Shown here: positions 39,801-54,800 of the stretch, piece by piece
Layout: every line of letters starts with the position of its first letter
How positions within the stretch are numbered: the stretch's first letter is position 1
From: Owenia fusiformis
Taxonomy: Eukaryota; Annelida; Polychaeta; Sabellida; Oweniidae
Direction: 5' to 3'
Length of the DNA stretch: 64,000 nt
Assembly (NCBI GenBank): GCA_903813345.2
Contig: CAIIXF020000001.1
Coordinates: 35,183,366-35,247,365, forward strand
Made by a program: the position numbers and the translations under genes
Notes under the pieces: generated by a model
What the model saw: only the letters and a program-made list of their open reading frames with translations
What the model was told of the DNA's origin: nothing
Databases searched by the model: none

Positions 39801-42800
39801 AGACAATTGTTCTATATATGGCAGTTCATTAACATATTCAGTGTTTACTACTGCTTTTCGCGTCATGACAACATGAGTAGTAACCAATCAAGATGCCTTA
39901 TTTTATCACGCGAGTTCAGAGTGACATGCACATGAGCATGTCACTCTGTCCAGAGAAATCAGCGATTCTAAATTAAGATAGGATCTGTCATTTTTCCTGT
40001 ACAAGTTATGACTTTTCTCTATCGAATCCTAAAGTTTTAGATGAAGATATGAAGCATACGTTTAAAAACGAAGCGATTAATTTGATGATCTGATTTTGCA
40101 ATTTGCAATGGCCAATTTACTGCAAGTCTGCGTGTTTTTACAAGAGATAGTGCCAAGTCTTGTATCTAAATGCTTGACGTTAAGTCACTCAAAAACAAGA
40201 TCCATATTTTTTAAATTTGATAACTTTGCAGAAAACCATAAGCTGTTTTCCGCGTCTTAATTCAAACTGAATAATAGGATCGCTGGGATCCTCAGTCAAT
40301 GGCAACGGGTCTTCATTCCAGAATTCATCTTTTTAGTTGATTCTCCGTCATCAGAACTTGTCTAAAGTTCCCATATCTGCTCTCTTACTGGCATACTTGG
40401 ACACATTTTCCCTCCTTAAGGAGGCGTATAGCCTTTTTATTTTTTCGTGAAGCCACTCTGTAAAATTACAATTTCTCTGCAACCTGATGCCCAATCAAGA
40501 TCGTTCAAGTATCTATGTGTTCCTGACACGTTATGGGCGTCCGGGAATAACAATGTCTACCCAAAGTTTGCACACGGAATTGACATAATTCATGACTGAA
40601 ATCAGGAAGACAAAATTTTAGATTCACAAACAAAATTGCTTATGAAAACTAGGCATTGACTGCTATGCGTAATGGTCACATGACTAGCGCGATACAGGAA
40701 AAATGGAGAATTTCGGAACAACAATTTTTTGGCACTTTTATGCCTTTTTTGCTCTTAAATTAACATCTTTAAATGGATCACAAGATTGCTTGAAAGGAAG
40801 CACAAATAAGGCATGTCAATGGTCTGCTCTGCAATAAACTTGATGAAGAACCTAATAAAAGCCTAGTTTATTCTCAGAATCAAGCCTTCCTCAACAATTC
40901 ATATTTCTATTGGCTTAGGGTGTTAGAATCATGAGGTTTTTTCTATCTATTTAACCCCTTTTATGTTTAAAAGTGTTGCGCTAATTATCCCAACAAATTA
41001 AGTTACACAGGAGTAAATGCCTCAACTTTTGATATTATTGTTACTGACTCTTTCTACATTGTTGGTGATATTTTTCTTTATTATTATATTATTTTATGCA
41101 TTGAAAGTGTTCCCTATGTAAAATAGGCAATATAAATGAAATTTCACTAAATTGCTATAAAGTAGTAAATGGTCATTCCTTTCATGTTCATGATAAGGGC
41201 ATTAATTTGTTGTTAGACCTACGCAGTAAGGTGCCCTGCAAAGGCTAATACATTTGTTTGACTTACTTCTTAAAAGAGAGCTTCGTCTTCACTCTTTCAG
41301 TTTACAATAAATCTCTGAACTCATCGAGCCAATCAAGAGTTTACTGTCGAAATATGGTCAACTTACTATATAGGGTCATTTCCTCTGACTTCATTGCAAA
41401 AATGAGCATGCATCAAGGTGCGCATCTAGCATGTGTTCTTTCCAGTTTGCTGATTCATTGAGAAAAGGTCAGCGTTGTAGCCAGTATGTTTGAAATGATT
41501 TATGACCCAGGCTGTCATGGGCGTCAGTCATGGGACAGGGCTGCTAAACTGTAATGATATAGTCTATACTAGGCAAAGGGTAATTTATAACTAGATCTGC
41601 ACAGGGTAGCAGTAGCAGTACAGTACCCCAAACCTCTTGTATTCTAGTGACTTTTAACACAGTAAAATTTCTTGTAACTACAGTACTCAAGTTTTCAATT
41701 TGTCATCACTCTCAATCCATATGTAGATTGAATGTTTGAAAGATTGTTTGAAAATGACTTATGAAGAATAAAAATGTCTCTATGGGTTGCTGAATAATAG
41801 AATTATTGCTTTGACTAATTAAAATTTGCCAGTATGTTATATCTATTTTATATATGTAATATTGGGAATGTATGAGAACATTTAGACTGTATTTTTGTAT
41901 GCCCTCAGTGCTAGTGAATTGCGTAATATTTTAACGAGGTTTCTAAAGGACGATAAGCCATGCAGTGCAAATTACATCTCATGTGTTTTCAACAAAAATA
42001 GCTTATCCAAGTGCATCTACACTGCAATATACTTGCGCCATGGGCAGTTAAAAAACTCATCACAATCACTTATAAACAAAGCTAATTATTAAATGCAAAT
42101 CGTTTTTTGATTACTCTTACCTATTTTGAGAAATGGTGTCCAGAAAAATAAAAAGTTTAAATTAGATTTAAAGATATTCATAACTACAATCTTCCACGAT
42201 CGTTTTGAGTTTAAAATAGGTTTCAGTGATAATAGAGGACCAGAAATGTACATGCTTATAAATTAGGTCATTTTCCCCATTTTAGTGATTACTGCACCAT
42301 ACTTTCAAATTGCTTTTAACAGGCAAAATCTCCTGTTGTTTTAGGGACTTCAACTTTTCCATGTTAAATTGATGATTTCCATTAATTTTGCCTGTTATTT
42401 AAGGATTTAAGCCCTGGACTCAGTGCATTAGTTGCTGAATCATACCATGAAGGTGTTGTTTCCAAACCTTTGCATGACCGCACAGCGGGAAAGTTTAGGA
42501 AACAACGCCTGAGTGGAATGAAGCAGCAAACAATGCACTGAGTCCAGGGCTTAAATCCTTAAACAACAGTAAGTGAATACTTTCCTGATATTATTGTTTT
42601 ATCCAAGAACTGCAGATATTGATATAGTAATACACACCCATCTAATCCACTACACATAGTGTAAACTAGAGATCCGTGAGGGCTCTTGCAATTTATGTCC
42701 AATGGCGATATGAGTTGTAACATACACAGGATGAATAACAGTCATATCATTTTCGAAATGAAAGCACATAACTTCAAGTTTTCAAAGCATTATCCAGGTC

Positions 42801-45800
42801 AAACCTTAACAAATGACCAAATGTTTTGATCTTAAGTTAAATAACTTAAGTAAAAAGTTAAGCATCAAAATTTAAGAACTACAGCGCATTTGACTTTTAA
42901 AAACATTTATATAAAGTTTAGAGTTTTATGGTTCACGCTGAATATATCTTATCCTGAAGTCAGTATTGTAGATATGTATCTCTATTCAATCTCTTGTATT
43001 GTGGACCCCTAGTGTAAATGCAATATTGGATGTTGCACACACTATGCTTTAAGCCACGTTTAGTCGATCTATGATTCTATGTTCTACATTATCTCTATAC
43101 TTTTCTGTCCAATTAAAGGTGTCATTGTTGTGATGCATGAATTTGTCATAATTATACTATATGTTGACTTCATGAAGAATGGATAAAACAATAATGTTCA
43201 TTGGTTGGGGCAATTAGTAAGGTTAGAGGCAATTAGCAACGTTAAGAGCAGTTAATGGTGGTTAATGATACAGAGCTCATCTCTTGGGAACTATGGTCAG
43301 ACAATATTCTGCTTGTGCTCTGATAATTGATTCTATGTTATTGTCATGGAAGTCCCAAATGGACATGATTACATAGAAGACCACACCCAGGAAATGTCAC
43401 TTCATTCCATTAAAAGAAGTTGATCTATGATCTAACATCTTACTAACCATTCTTGGACAAACTCCTTTATATAGTTGCTGTATAGCAGTAAAGCCCGATC
43501 TCGAAGGATGCTTTCTACTTACCCAATAAACATCAGTTTGGTTTATAAACTTACCATAATTCGAGCTAAAATGGTAGATGTTTACTTTCAGGTTTTTTTC
43601 TGCTCATGTTGAAAAGTGGTGTGAGCGCTGTACAGTTGATTGACAGATTGATCTCTTGTGCTCCTTAAATTGAAAGAGCATACGTGATTTCATTTTCACT
43701 GGCAGGAAAGTTTTAGAGAAACATAAAGATTTGATTACATTTGATTAGTCTTGTTTTGATCCAATATAGGTAAAACTGCAACTTGGTTTGAAATAATAGG
43801 GGACAGACTATTTAGGTTTGTCTGTTTGAAAATCACAGATCAAGTTCCATTATACTGTCAAAATCGGCTACATGTTTTTTCCCAATTTTTTCAGACTCGC
43901 ATTTGTGCATTTGAGCCTGTACCATTATGGTAATAATATGAAAGGTTGATCATTTGGTATATGTACCATTACACATGATAAGACTGGGCTATGGTCACAT
44001 TGAGAATGCAGGGGTGCAGTTTTGTTGGATTTCGAAGTGATTTACGATTTTTTTGACGGGTGAAAAATTACTTACCCATCGTAATATTGACAGGTGAAAT
44101 TTGTCACACCATGTGACAGCAATCTAACAGCACAGCTAGTGCTATTAAGTCAAGTAAGATCTTTGCCTTCTATTTATTGCATGATGCATATCCTACCTGG
44201 TATCAGGTGTTTGCCATTAGTAGGCAATTGTGCTAAAGTTGTTGGTATCAGCACCATTCTAGTATATTTTTCATTTAGATAATCAATTAGTCTGAAAGTA
44301 TATCATGTTTATTACTGGTTTAAAGCCAAGGAAGCAATAAAACTGCCAGAAACCCATGTAGAATTATTTATTTCAGCCTAAACTTATCTTTGTCATATTT
44401 GTCAAGTCTGAAACTACTATTTAGTAATATCAGATTTGAAATGGCATGTAGGGCTTTTGTATGTAGAGTCAGAAACTGTATTACTCTTGTATGTCAGGTG
44501 TCTGGGTCATAGTGATGTGCAAGTCAAGGTTTCAAGCATGAACAATTTTTCAGAAGCTTTACTTCGGAAATATCATCAGGTCTGAAACCATACAATGCCT
44601 CAGTCTAAAGCAATATGTTCATGGATGTCCATTCTGATTTATCAGAGTCCCTCTTTACCTAACGCTTTTGAACTATTCCAAAAGGATAGTAAAGGCTGTG
44701 GATCCCACAATGATGGATGTCAGTTGTGAAACAATTGATAGTAACCTTAGAACCTTGAGCAAATGTAATATAACTAGATTGATTAGTATTTAATGATCAG
44801 AGGGATGATACTTTAATTCTCTCCTGATTGTATTCATGGTTAGGGATTATCATAGTTCCATTAATCTAGGTTAGTCCATGTGACTATAGGGTTGATCAGC
44901 ATTTTGTTAGGAGGCTGGGTTAGACCTTCAGCTAATATATCTTGCTTCAGATTAGTATATTTACTTGGAATCAATGCATTGTAATTGTATACAGGACTAT
45001 ATATACATGTATTTATTTTCATAAACTTATCCCATCGAACGAAATTCGGAGGGATATAGGGAATGCCTCCGTCCGTCTGTCCGTCCATCCATCCGGGCAA
45101 TTATTCAAATATCGTTGGCCCAATTTTGTTCATATTTTGTGCACATATACCCTATGAGAATGGAGGTTCTGCTCGAAAGCCGATTCTCAAAATGGACGCT
45201 CATTTAAAAATGGCAGCCATTTTAGTGCCGATTTTACAGTAATTTAGGTGCAATATGTAAAATTGTAAAAGCAATATGTTTTAAATGTAAAAAAATTATA
45301 TAGGACATTAATAAAGCTAGAAATGTAGATATTAAAGAAGCACATGGCAGCCATCTTGAAAAATGGCGGCCTTTACTCGTTATTTTACGATTTTTGCTGT
45401 CACTTGAAAAGTAGAGGAGCGATTTTGTTCATATTTGGAATGTAAATAGTATAAGCATGGCATACTGTCTAATGACATTTTTGGTAGAAAGCGGCCATTT
45501 TAAAAAATGGCTGCCATTTTAACGTATTTTACTATTACTCGAAAAGTAGTGGAGCGATTTTGTTCATATTTGGTATGTGAATACTATAAGCATGCCACAC
45601 TGTCTAAGGAAACTTTGGGTAGAAGGTGGCCATTTTTGCTACATACTTTGTTTGTAAAAATGCCAGCCAGGGCTGTTCGATGGGATTTGCTACGCTTTGG
45701 CATTGCTGTTGTCTAGTTAGATAAAGCTTTTCTTTTCTTCTTTTGTAATTTCAGCACAGCAATTTGCACAACTTATTTGTCAATGCAACTCTTAACTTGT

Positions 45801-48800
45801 GATTATGTTCAAGCTTGATGACTTATCAGCTGATTACTCAAGCTTGCAAAAAACTTCCAATCTGGGTGTGTTATGAAATTGTTAATTGTTCCCTTGTGAG
45901 ACTTCTTAATATAGATATCTCAAGTAATTTCTAGATGTGTGAGAACTCTCATTGAATAGATGATCATTGTACATACAGTAATCACAGCTAAGTAGGTTCT
46001 TCAAGTATAATCTTCCCCTTTGCAAGCAACTCATGGTTGTATTACTCTCTCTGAATCTTAGATCAGTATAAGATGTAAAAATCAAGAAGATTTAGATTTG
46101 AAAAACAATTTTGACATCTGATATTGATGAGAAAATGAGAAAGACAGTGTATGTTCTATCATTTCTGATTTGATTTCTGTAACATTGACTTTTGGAAACA
46201 CTATTCAGCATCTGTTCATCTAATCAATTACTATACCAAGTTTGAAGAAAAATATTATACAGTAAAGTGGTGATTGCAAAAATTAGGAAAATGACCTGGA
46301 TTTTAACCTTGACCTATGAATAAGGGTATTGTTGAAAATACTAGAGCAATTTAGAATCCCACAATAAATTTTATGAATATTGAACTTTAAGAGTAGCCAC
46401 TAAAATTAGAAAAAGTTACTGACTTTTAAGGTCTTGATTTCCCAAATCTGAGTGTATATCTGTGATATTGTTTTAACTGATATTGTTTTAACTTATTTTA
46501 AAGTCAAAATGAAGATTTTAAAACATTGATTTTTTAAACTATTTTCAATCTGGAGTCTAATAAAGGTCAAATGATATCTTATTTAAGGCAGGTTTGACCA
46601 TTTCAGTGTTCATCATAAGTCATATTAAAGGCAGAATCAGATCTAGCAAGATCATGAAAAATTGTTTCAGTTTTAGAAAAGTATAGTCTATATACTGTAT
46701 TTGAAAAAAATAATACATGTAAATGTACATTCATTTTTCTGTAAATATGGCTACCATTTTATTATTTGGGAGAATTTAAACATTTTTTCCCCATTTTGGC
46801 AATTGGAATCCTCAATAACATCACCATGTACATGTTGCTTGCAATTTTGTGACTCCCTGATTCTGCCATTAAATTGCTACATTATGTTTGCTGTATCATC
46901 TGCATCTTTATACTGTACAAATAAAATGACACCTTCACGTTTCCAGACTCAGACAGGCTCAGTATGACAGTATGATGAATAACGGATTAACCATGTCAAC
47001 CCATATTTAATACTGAAGATACACTTAAGTTGACACTACTTAATTTGGTGGATTTGCTCAATTTCAAATATTGGCGGCTATTTAATTTGGCGGAGTCAGG
47101 ACTGAGCTCAAGTTTTATCATAGATCTGGAAATAAACATTTCAGATTCATGTGTTCTGCTTTCAGAAAGTCTTGGTACAGCACTGACATCCAAATAGGAA
47201 TACTTACACAAGGGAAATAATTGCAAAGTACTAATTCTATAGGGATTTTCCAAAATAGATCTGTAAAGTTAAACTTTACAGACCAACGAAACGATATGCT
47301 TTATACATTAAATGATGTATGTGCTGACAATCCTGATATAAACCTTAACTCTCAAAATGTTATCAAAGACACAATTCTCTTTGGGAACAAATTGACGATA
47401 CAAAACAGTTGACGATAACGAACGATTGATTTTGGCACTACACAAATTTATAAAAAGTACGAAGAGATTTTAATTTTTTTGTCTAACTTGAGATGTCCTC
47501 TCTACCCAAGTCCATTGTAATATGTTTGTTTTTTCTTTATCTTTATTGTAACTGCATGTATTTAAATTCTGTACTTATATTTGTATCATGTAATTGAGAA
47601 GCATTTACATTAGCAAATATGCTATTTTGCTAATCAGAATAAATATAGTATAATGACAAACAAAATAGATATGAAAGTTGGCAGATTTTTAATTTGGGGG
47701 ATATTTTCAATCCGCCAATCTGTCAAATTAAAACGGAAGCCAAATTAAATGTATCTATAGTAAGTGAGGCGATGTATGAGTCACATTGTATGCATTGAAC
47801 TGAAAGTGTTTAGACATGTGCATATCATGCATCAATGATGGAGTAATGAATTCAAAATTGCCAAATTAAATACTTGTTCAATGCATTTCTTGTTATAAGG
47901 AATATACCAAGATGGCCAGAGCCGTTTAAATTTAGAAAAATTAGAAGGTATTGTCAATCAACATTACTGACAAAACTGCCAAATTAAATAGACGCCAATA
48001 TGTCCGGTATTCAAAAAACGGCAAATTTAAGACGATTACAGTATTAAATGGTAAAATCAGATAGAGAAAGCTATTTTACTAGAGGCTATCATTATTATTG
48101 GTACATTTTACATTTTTTATTTTGCCGGACTGGACTGGAAACTGAAAGTGCTTCAAAAGACCAATGTTTACTTTTGTATTTACACATTTTATCATTTATT
48201 CTTCAATAAAATTCAGCATATACAGGGGTTTCATCAGCAGCAGGCAACAGGCGATTTTCACTGGTTGTTTTCACATAATCGCCTGTTGTTTTAAAGGACT
48301 TTTCAACTTTTGCATGTTAAATTTATGATTTCCATCAATTTTTCCAGTTGTGTTCATTTATTTAGCCTGTTGTGAGAAATTCTAGTGAAACCCCTGTAAT
48401 ATAGTAAGGTATCATAAGTTTTGTTTTAGAATTTGTTAGTTTGTTTTTAAATGAGAATCAGGCTGGGATGTCGTTTGATAATTTGTCACCCTTTTATAGT
48501 TAATAGTTCTGCGCCAGAATAAGATATCTTAACAAATGATACTTACTCCTGGTTTGGATCAAAGCAAGGATGAAGTTACCCATAAATACAATAATGAACT
48601 GACTTATTACTGTAGATCATGCCCAGAGAACATTACAACAAGATCTAATGAAAATCTTCAATAACATAGAAATACGGAAACGTATGTGTATGAAGGTAAC
48701 TTGAAATTAAATATAGTAACTGTGTAATAGAGTATGCCCTGCCTTGCTTCGCAATCATCTCTGCTTATTTGATTGTTCAGATATGTTGATGTCAGCTATA

Positions 48801-51800
48801 TAGTATATGAGTCATCCAGACACACCCTTTTTAATCATTAACCCCATTCAGCCACATTAACAACATCAGCTCTTTAATCCAAACCTCTTCAGTACCATCC
48901 AAGAGAGACATGTTTACAACACCCGAAATAGGGTAAACTATGACAAACCCAAAATTCGAACAAATTATGGTAAAGCTTTGATATCTTTTACTGCACCATC
49001 AATTTGGAATTCATTACCTATTGAAATAACATCATCTGGAAGTATTTTTATTATGAAAAAAGATAGTAGCATTCATCACACAAGCAGATCCCCAATCTGT
49101 ACATTTCATGTTTGATGATAAACACGGGAATATACACAAGAAGTGTCACCTGTTGTTGAAATATATATGAATAAATAAATAAATAAAAATAAAATAAAAA
49201 AATCACAGTCAGATACATTTGCATCAACTCAGCTTGATGGCAGCAAGCATCATTGACTGTATCACAATATTTCACCCTCAATTTTCATATAAAACTCTGA
49301 GAAAATTGGCCCTTTCTCTCGCAGAATTCAGCATTTCAACTCGCAGAAAACTAGGGGGTATATCATGCATTCCTTATTACTTGGATTAGTGGCCTGTTAT
49401 AGGAACAATTCATTGAGTGTTATTTGATTCAAGGTTGTGTTTGGCCAAACTGCAGCTATACCATGCTTCATATTAATAGAATAATGCATATATCTATAGA
49501 ACCAATATATTTCCTGACAATCAATGATAATCAGTTTTCTATCAGTTATGGAATTTGATAGAAATCCCATTTAATAACTGTTCTATATGAAAATGGCTCT
49601 GAGATAATTACAATGTGGATGCTAACCTGAAATCCAGAGACTATCAGTAAAAATCTTAGTATCTCATATAATAATATTAATTAATTAATAATAATACATA
49701 ATATTATATTCACAAAGATATTCAAAAGATTTTTATGGCAATGTTTGTTATATTTTACTTATCACATTGGTTTAAATATGAAAGGTAATATCAGCTATAA
49801 ATAACATACTGTAATGTGATGGAAACATTCAGTTTAGTCGCCTGATTAGAGTTGTTAAATATAAAGATTTAAAAGTTAAGATTTTATTGAATCATCAATT
49901 TTATAAGATTAATCTCTATCATCATTACAATTTTTTGTACTTTCCTGAAATGCGATTTTATTTCCAAAGGGAGATCTGCTATTTATAAATTCTGAATGAT
50001 TGATATGGTGTTAAAGATATATGATTTAAAGTATTCTTTCCTACATAATGCAAGGTTTTTGTATTAAAAATAATTTGTTGTAGTAGTTGTAAAAGTAGAA
50101 GGAAAGGGAAATGGAAAAAGGAAATAGATTTGTTATCTAATATTGATGAAACAACAGATGTTCAAACAATAGTTTATCAGTATTTCATATACTGTAGTTA
50201 GATATCAAGCTAGTGTTGCAATGATTGATTGTTGCATACTAGGTTGAAAGAGATGTTTTCTCTGTCTCAGAAACCTTATTATGATATGTCTGTTATTTTT
50301 ATTGTTTATAAGTCATGGTTTAATTTAACAACTTTTTGGGGTAAACCCCATTTTTATATGCCCGAGTTGTACAAATACCATAATTTATACACTTTCTGGC
50401 TCACAGGGTGACCCTATGGAATCACCTACTTACCCGTTTGTCTGTCCAACTGCATATCCAGCCATCTCTCTAGCCATCAACAATTTGGCTATTTTCTGAA
50501 CAAATGCTATTTTCAATTTGATGATGATCTCTATACTGGTAATTTAGACCACCAGTTCCAGGTCTGACTTAAGTCATTTTTGAGAAAGCAGCTTTTACTT
50601 GTCAGATCACATTTCTTACAATATCCAAGTCTGTATCATTTATATTGTTCCCAAATCAGATAATACATGTTATGATTGATATTGGGATTAGTAGCAGTGT
50701 CAATTTCAAGTTCTCGAGTTTTATTCTTTTCAATGGACACTCCATACATTTTGCTAAAACTTCTTGATAGTATATAGATTTTTGCGATTATTCTTATTTA
50801 TCATTTATTTATTAGAACATTTTATGAACATTTACAAATGTATGTAAATGATTTAAATCCAAAATAATTTATGTTAATCATGTTTAATTCTGTGTTTTTC
50901 AGGGGAAGAGTTTGAACTGGAATCCTAGCATGTCTATGGGAGGCATCTCCAATAATAAGTTTCAGTTTGGGAGCCCCTCGTATCCCTCTCCTTTGGATAG
51001 GGTTCGCACAGGGAAGCGGGAACGTGCAGCTCAGCTTGGACTTGCTCCGGGATCAGATGAGTCATTTGATGCTAACCAGTCATTTCCAAAGCAAAACAAG
51101 CCAAAACTGAAAGACATAAAGACACCAGAGTTCAAAGTAACTCTAGATGACTTTAAAGGTGGGTATCTGAATGTCTATTAAGATTTGTGCCTTTCAATGT
51201 TATATCTACAAACATAGTTAGACCAAGGGATATAGTGAAGCCCCCTGTCCATCCATATGTCAGTCTGTCCATCCGTATATCCATCCATCTATTGCAATAA
51301 TTTAAGAAGTAGAATATTCACATGGACTTGAACGTAGTTACTCCTATAACATGATGACTTTTAAAATACCATACTTTTTAACACCTTCTTATTTTCGACA
51401 TCTCGTCTCAAAGGTATATCTGATTTACATATCCATTTACAGGTGGGGACGTTTTGTCATGTTATGCCTTGTTGAAAATAAGCATGATGGAATGAGTAGA
51501 CAATGAGAAGCTGAAATAAGCATTGAAAATATACTGAAAAGTATTTTGAAAGGATACTACAACAATAATAAGTGACATTTATGTTTAATTATTATTTCAT
51601 ATTGTGCACACCCTCATAAAAAAACCAATTAGATGATTGGCCCATATTAATGAATGAAATGAAGGGATTCCCTTGGCATTAATGAATATTTTGGCATTAT
51701 GCACCACTGAGAGTGTGCAATATAAAGAGTATTCACTTTGATAGTGTGTTATTTCTTTTTGAAATAAATAAAGTAGATGGATAGAGTGTTTGAAATGTTT

Positions 51801-54800
51801 GATGGAATTTTCAAAATAAGATGTTTCCCGTTCAATTCTTAATGCTAGCTGGTTTTCCACTTTGTATTGCGCTAATTGAAGGTTCAAAAGTGTGGAAGGT
51901 ATTTGAAATATCAGTCCTAAAATGTAAATCTAGCGTGTAGGTGTAAGTGCTTCAGTTATGCCTGAATAATACATATGTCTTCTCTGACAGAAAATTCCCA
52001 AGAAACTAGACAGAGCATGGCACTTAACAGACAGGAACATTTTGAGAGTTCACCTATATTCCAGTTGGACGATGTTAATATTTATGAGTAATTGAATATT
52101 TGTCGGGTGATTTATACATCCCAGTCACTATTTTTAATATCCACTCTGTCTAACATTCTGTATTTTGTCATGTGAATCTAGGCGATGGTATGAATGATGT
52201 GAGCTACACTCCCGGTTGTTCTAAAGGCTCCTTTAATTGCACCACCCCTGACCCTAACATCAGTCAATCGTTGGAGAAGAGCTGGTCCTTCTATAATTAT
52301 GTGGGTGGTGGTGAGACGGGACACGTCTTCCCTGCATCAGTGCGAAATCCTAATAAGGCAATCGTTACTATCAACGCTCGTACAACTGAGGTAAGCTTAC
52401 CAGGGTTTTATGATGACAAATTGGTATGCTGGTTTTGTTATTTGTGTGTGTATTTTCTGTGGGACGTCTCTTGCTATCTGTAAATAAAAGTGAAAGATAT
52501 ATTCTATATTAGTCCAAAAAATTGAAGTGTGACTGTCATTGTCTGGTACTCCACCACAAAAAATGAACATACCATTTTAAAGTACTGACTTTCCTTATTA
52601 AGAAAATAAACTTCTAAAAACAACTTCTTGTATATGAATCTTGTATTGACCAATTTATTTTTTCAAAATCATCTACAAGTTTTCAGACATTCAAATCTGA
52701 CTTAAGATTGAACTCATAATATTGTGAGCAACTGGGTGGTGACATTTTGTCATGTTAATGCCTTGTTGATATCTGATATAGATATAGATATATTGTATTT
52801 CCCTCAGGATATACCCTGTATCCAAAATTTAATAACCCTCATATTTATCCAAAAATCGGTTTACTAATGGTGATTGTAGTAGAACATTTTTTCATTGAGA
52901 AATTAATCTAACAAAAAGCTTTATGAGTTAGCTGAACTCTTTGTCTCTGTTCTACATGATGATGTAGCATTAATTAGGATTCACACCAGGGAATTTGCTT
53001 TTTATTGTAATAATAAACACAGTATATAAATGAGGGTAAAAACATTTTAAGCTTATAGAGTGTTAGATGTTTTATTTATGAGAAACAATGCAACTCGACG
53101 ACAATTTAAACTATTCATTAAGTATATTATACAAATATTTCATTCTGTTGAGGTCAATACCTGTGCATCTTTCACAAGTGATATTCCACAAAGCCTGAAA
53201 GGCTCGTAGAATATCATCTTGTGAAAGTGCCACAGGTTTTCACTGAAAATAGAATGAGATATTTGTTTTATTACATGTATAATACTGTCAAACTCACTGT
53301 CCATTATATTATTAATTCATATGTCTAAACAGGTTCATATAGCCATAATCTTCATATACCCTGCAGATTCTCCGAAGAAAATAAATTTATATTAGGGGAG
53401 GGGTTAATAATATAATATCGCTAGAAATTCACCAGTTGTCTAATTTGCTCTAGTAAGCTCGGCCAGTGAATTTTACTTGATCTTTCATGACAAGTTAACC
53501 AGTTTTAACCAATCATAAAGTTGCGAATTAATATTACACACATATCATGATTATTTTTTGACACCTCTATTATATCATGATGTCATTGTTATCATAGCAG
53601 TTTTGGGATTCTGCTTTCACCATTGCAATCCAAGGAAAACTGATCAAATCTGATTTGTTTTAAATGCATGGATGTTAGAGGGTAACTTATTCAATAAGTG
53701 GTTGACTTTTTGGTGCTCATTTTGCTTTATGGTGATCATTTTGGAAGTTTTTAATCTTGTCATCTTGATTCCATGTTAAATTCCCATAGAATTGTCTTCA
53801 ATTTAGAACATGATTTAGATAATATCAATCCAAGATCTAGAGTTGATTAAGTTTTAATGTGTACACAGTTTTTCACTGACATTTAAGAGTGCAAAAAGTA
53901 CTAAGTGTGGTTGAAAATCCAGGGACTATCTATAACCTCAATCCATTCTAAATCTCAATGAGAATTGTATATCAGCAGTTTAGACACTATCATTTACATT
54001 AATGATTTTTATCATTATAGTCTAGAAGAGATGATGTGTCTCAGTTTTTCACCAAGAATATCCTGGATCTTTATACAGATGTTAACATCGAGACAAGTTG
54101 TAAAGCTCATTAACTTTTGGGTGCTCATTGTTATGTTACCACCAAATAGTGGTGACATATTGTTATTGTCTCTGTTTTTACAACAGTTGGCGATCGGTGA
54201 TTGGTGATCAGCGTCTGTAACAAATTCTTACAACTTCCAATAACTTAACAAATACTGTTTAGACTGACTTCAAGTTTTCTGACTTTATATTGAAGATTTG
54301 ACCTTCAATGATCTTTTCAAGGTCAAAAAGGTTAAAAATGTCAAAAAGGTCTGTTTCAACTTGCTTCAAATTGACCAATTTTTTTTCAAAATCATCTGCA
54401 AGTTATCATAAATTCAAATCTGACTTAAGATTAGACTCATAATATTGTGAGCAACTAGGTGGTGACATTTTGTCATGTTAATGCCTTGTTATTTCTTGTG
54501 GCCTACTTTGACCAGCTCTCTTGAATTATATGGCAGCACTTATGGATGAATGTTTTTCTTGTCATTGCTTGCTGGTGCCTCATTTGGTGGTGTGATCTTG
54601 TTCATACAGTATTGTGTCCTGTTTTATGTATTTATTTCATGATCCAATACCCAGCTTTATGGTTTTGTTTTTATACAAGACTTGCAACGGGGATTATGTC
54701 TGAATAATTACAAACAATAACCCTATCTGTGTAAAACATTCAATAAAACTGTAGTTCAAATAACTGCATCCTGTAATTGAGACATTTAATTTCCATTTGC

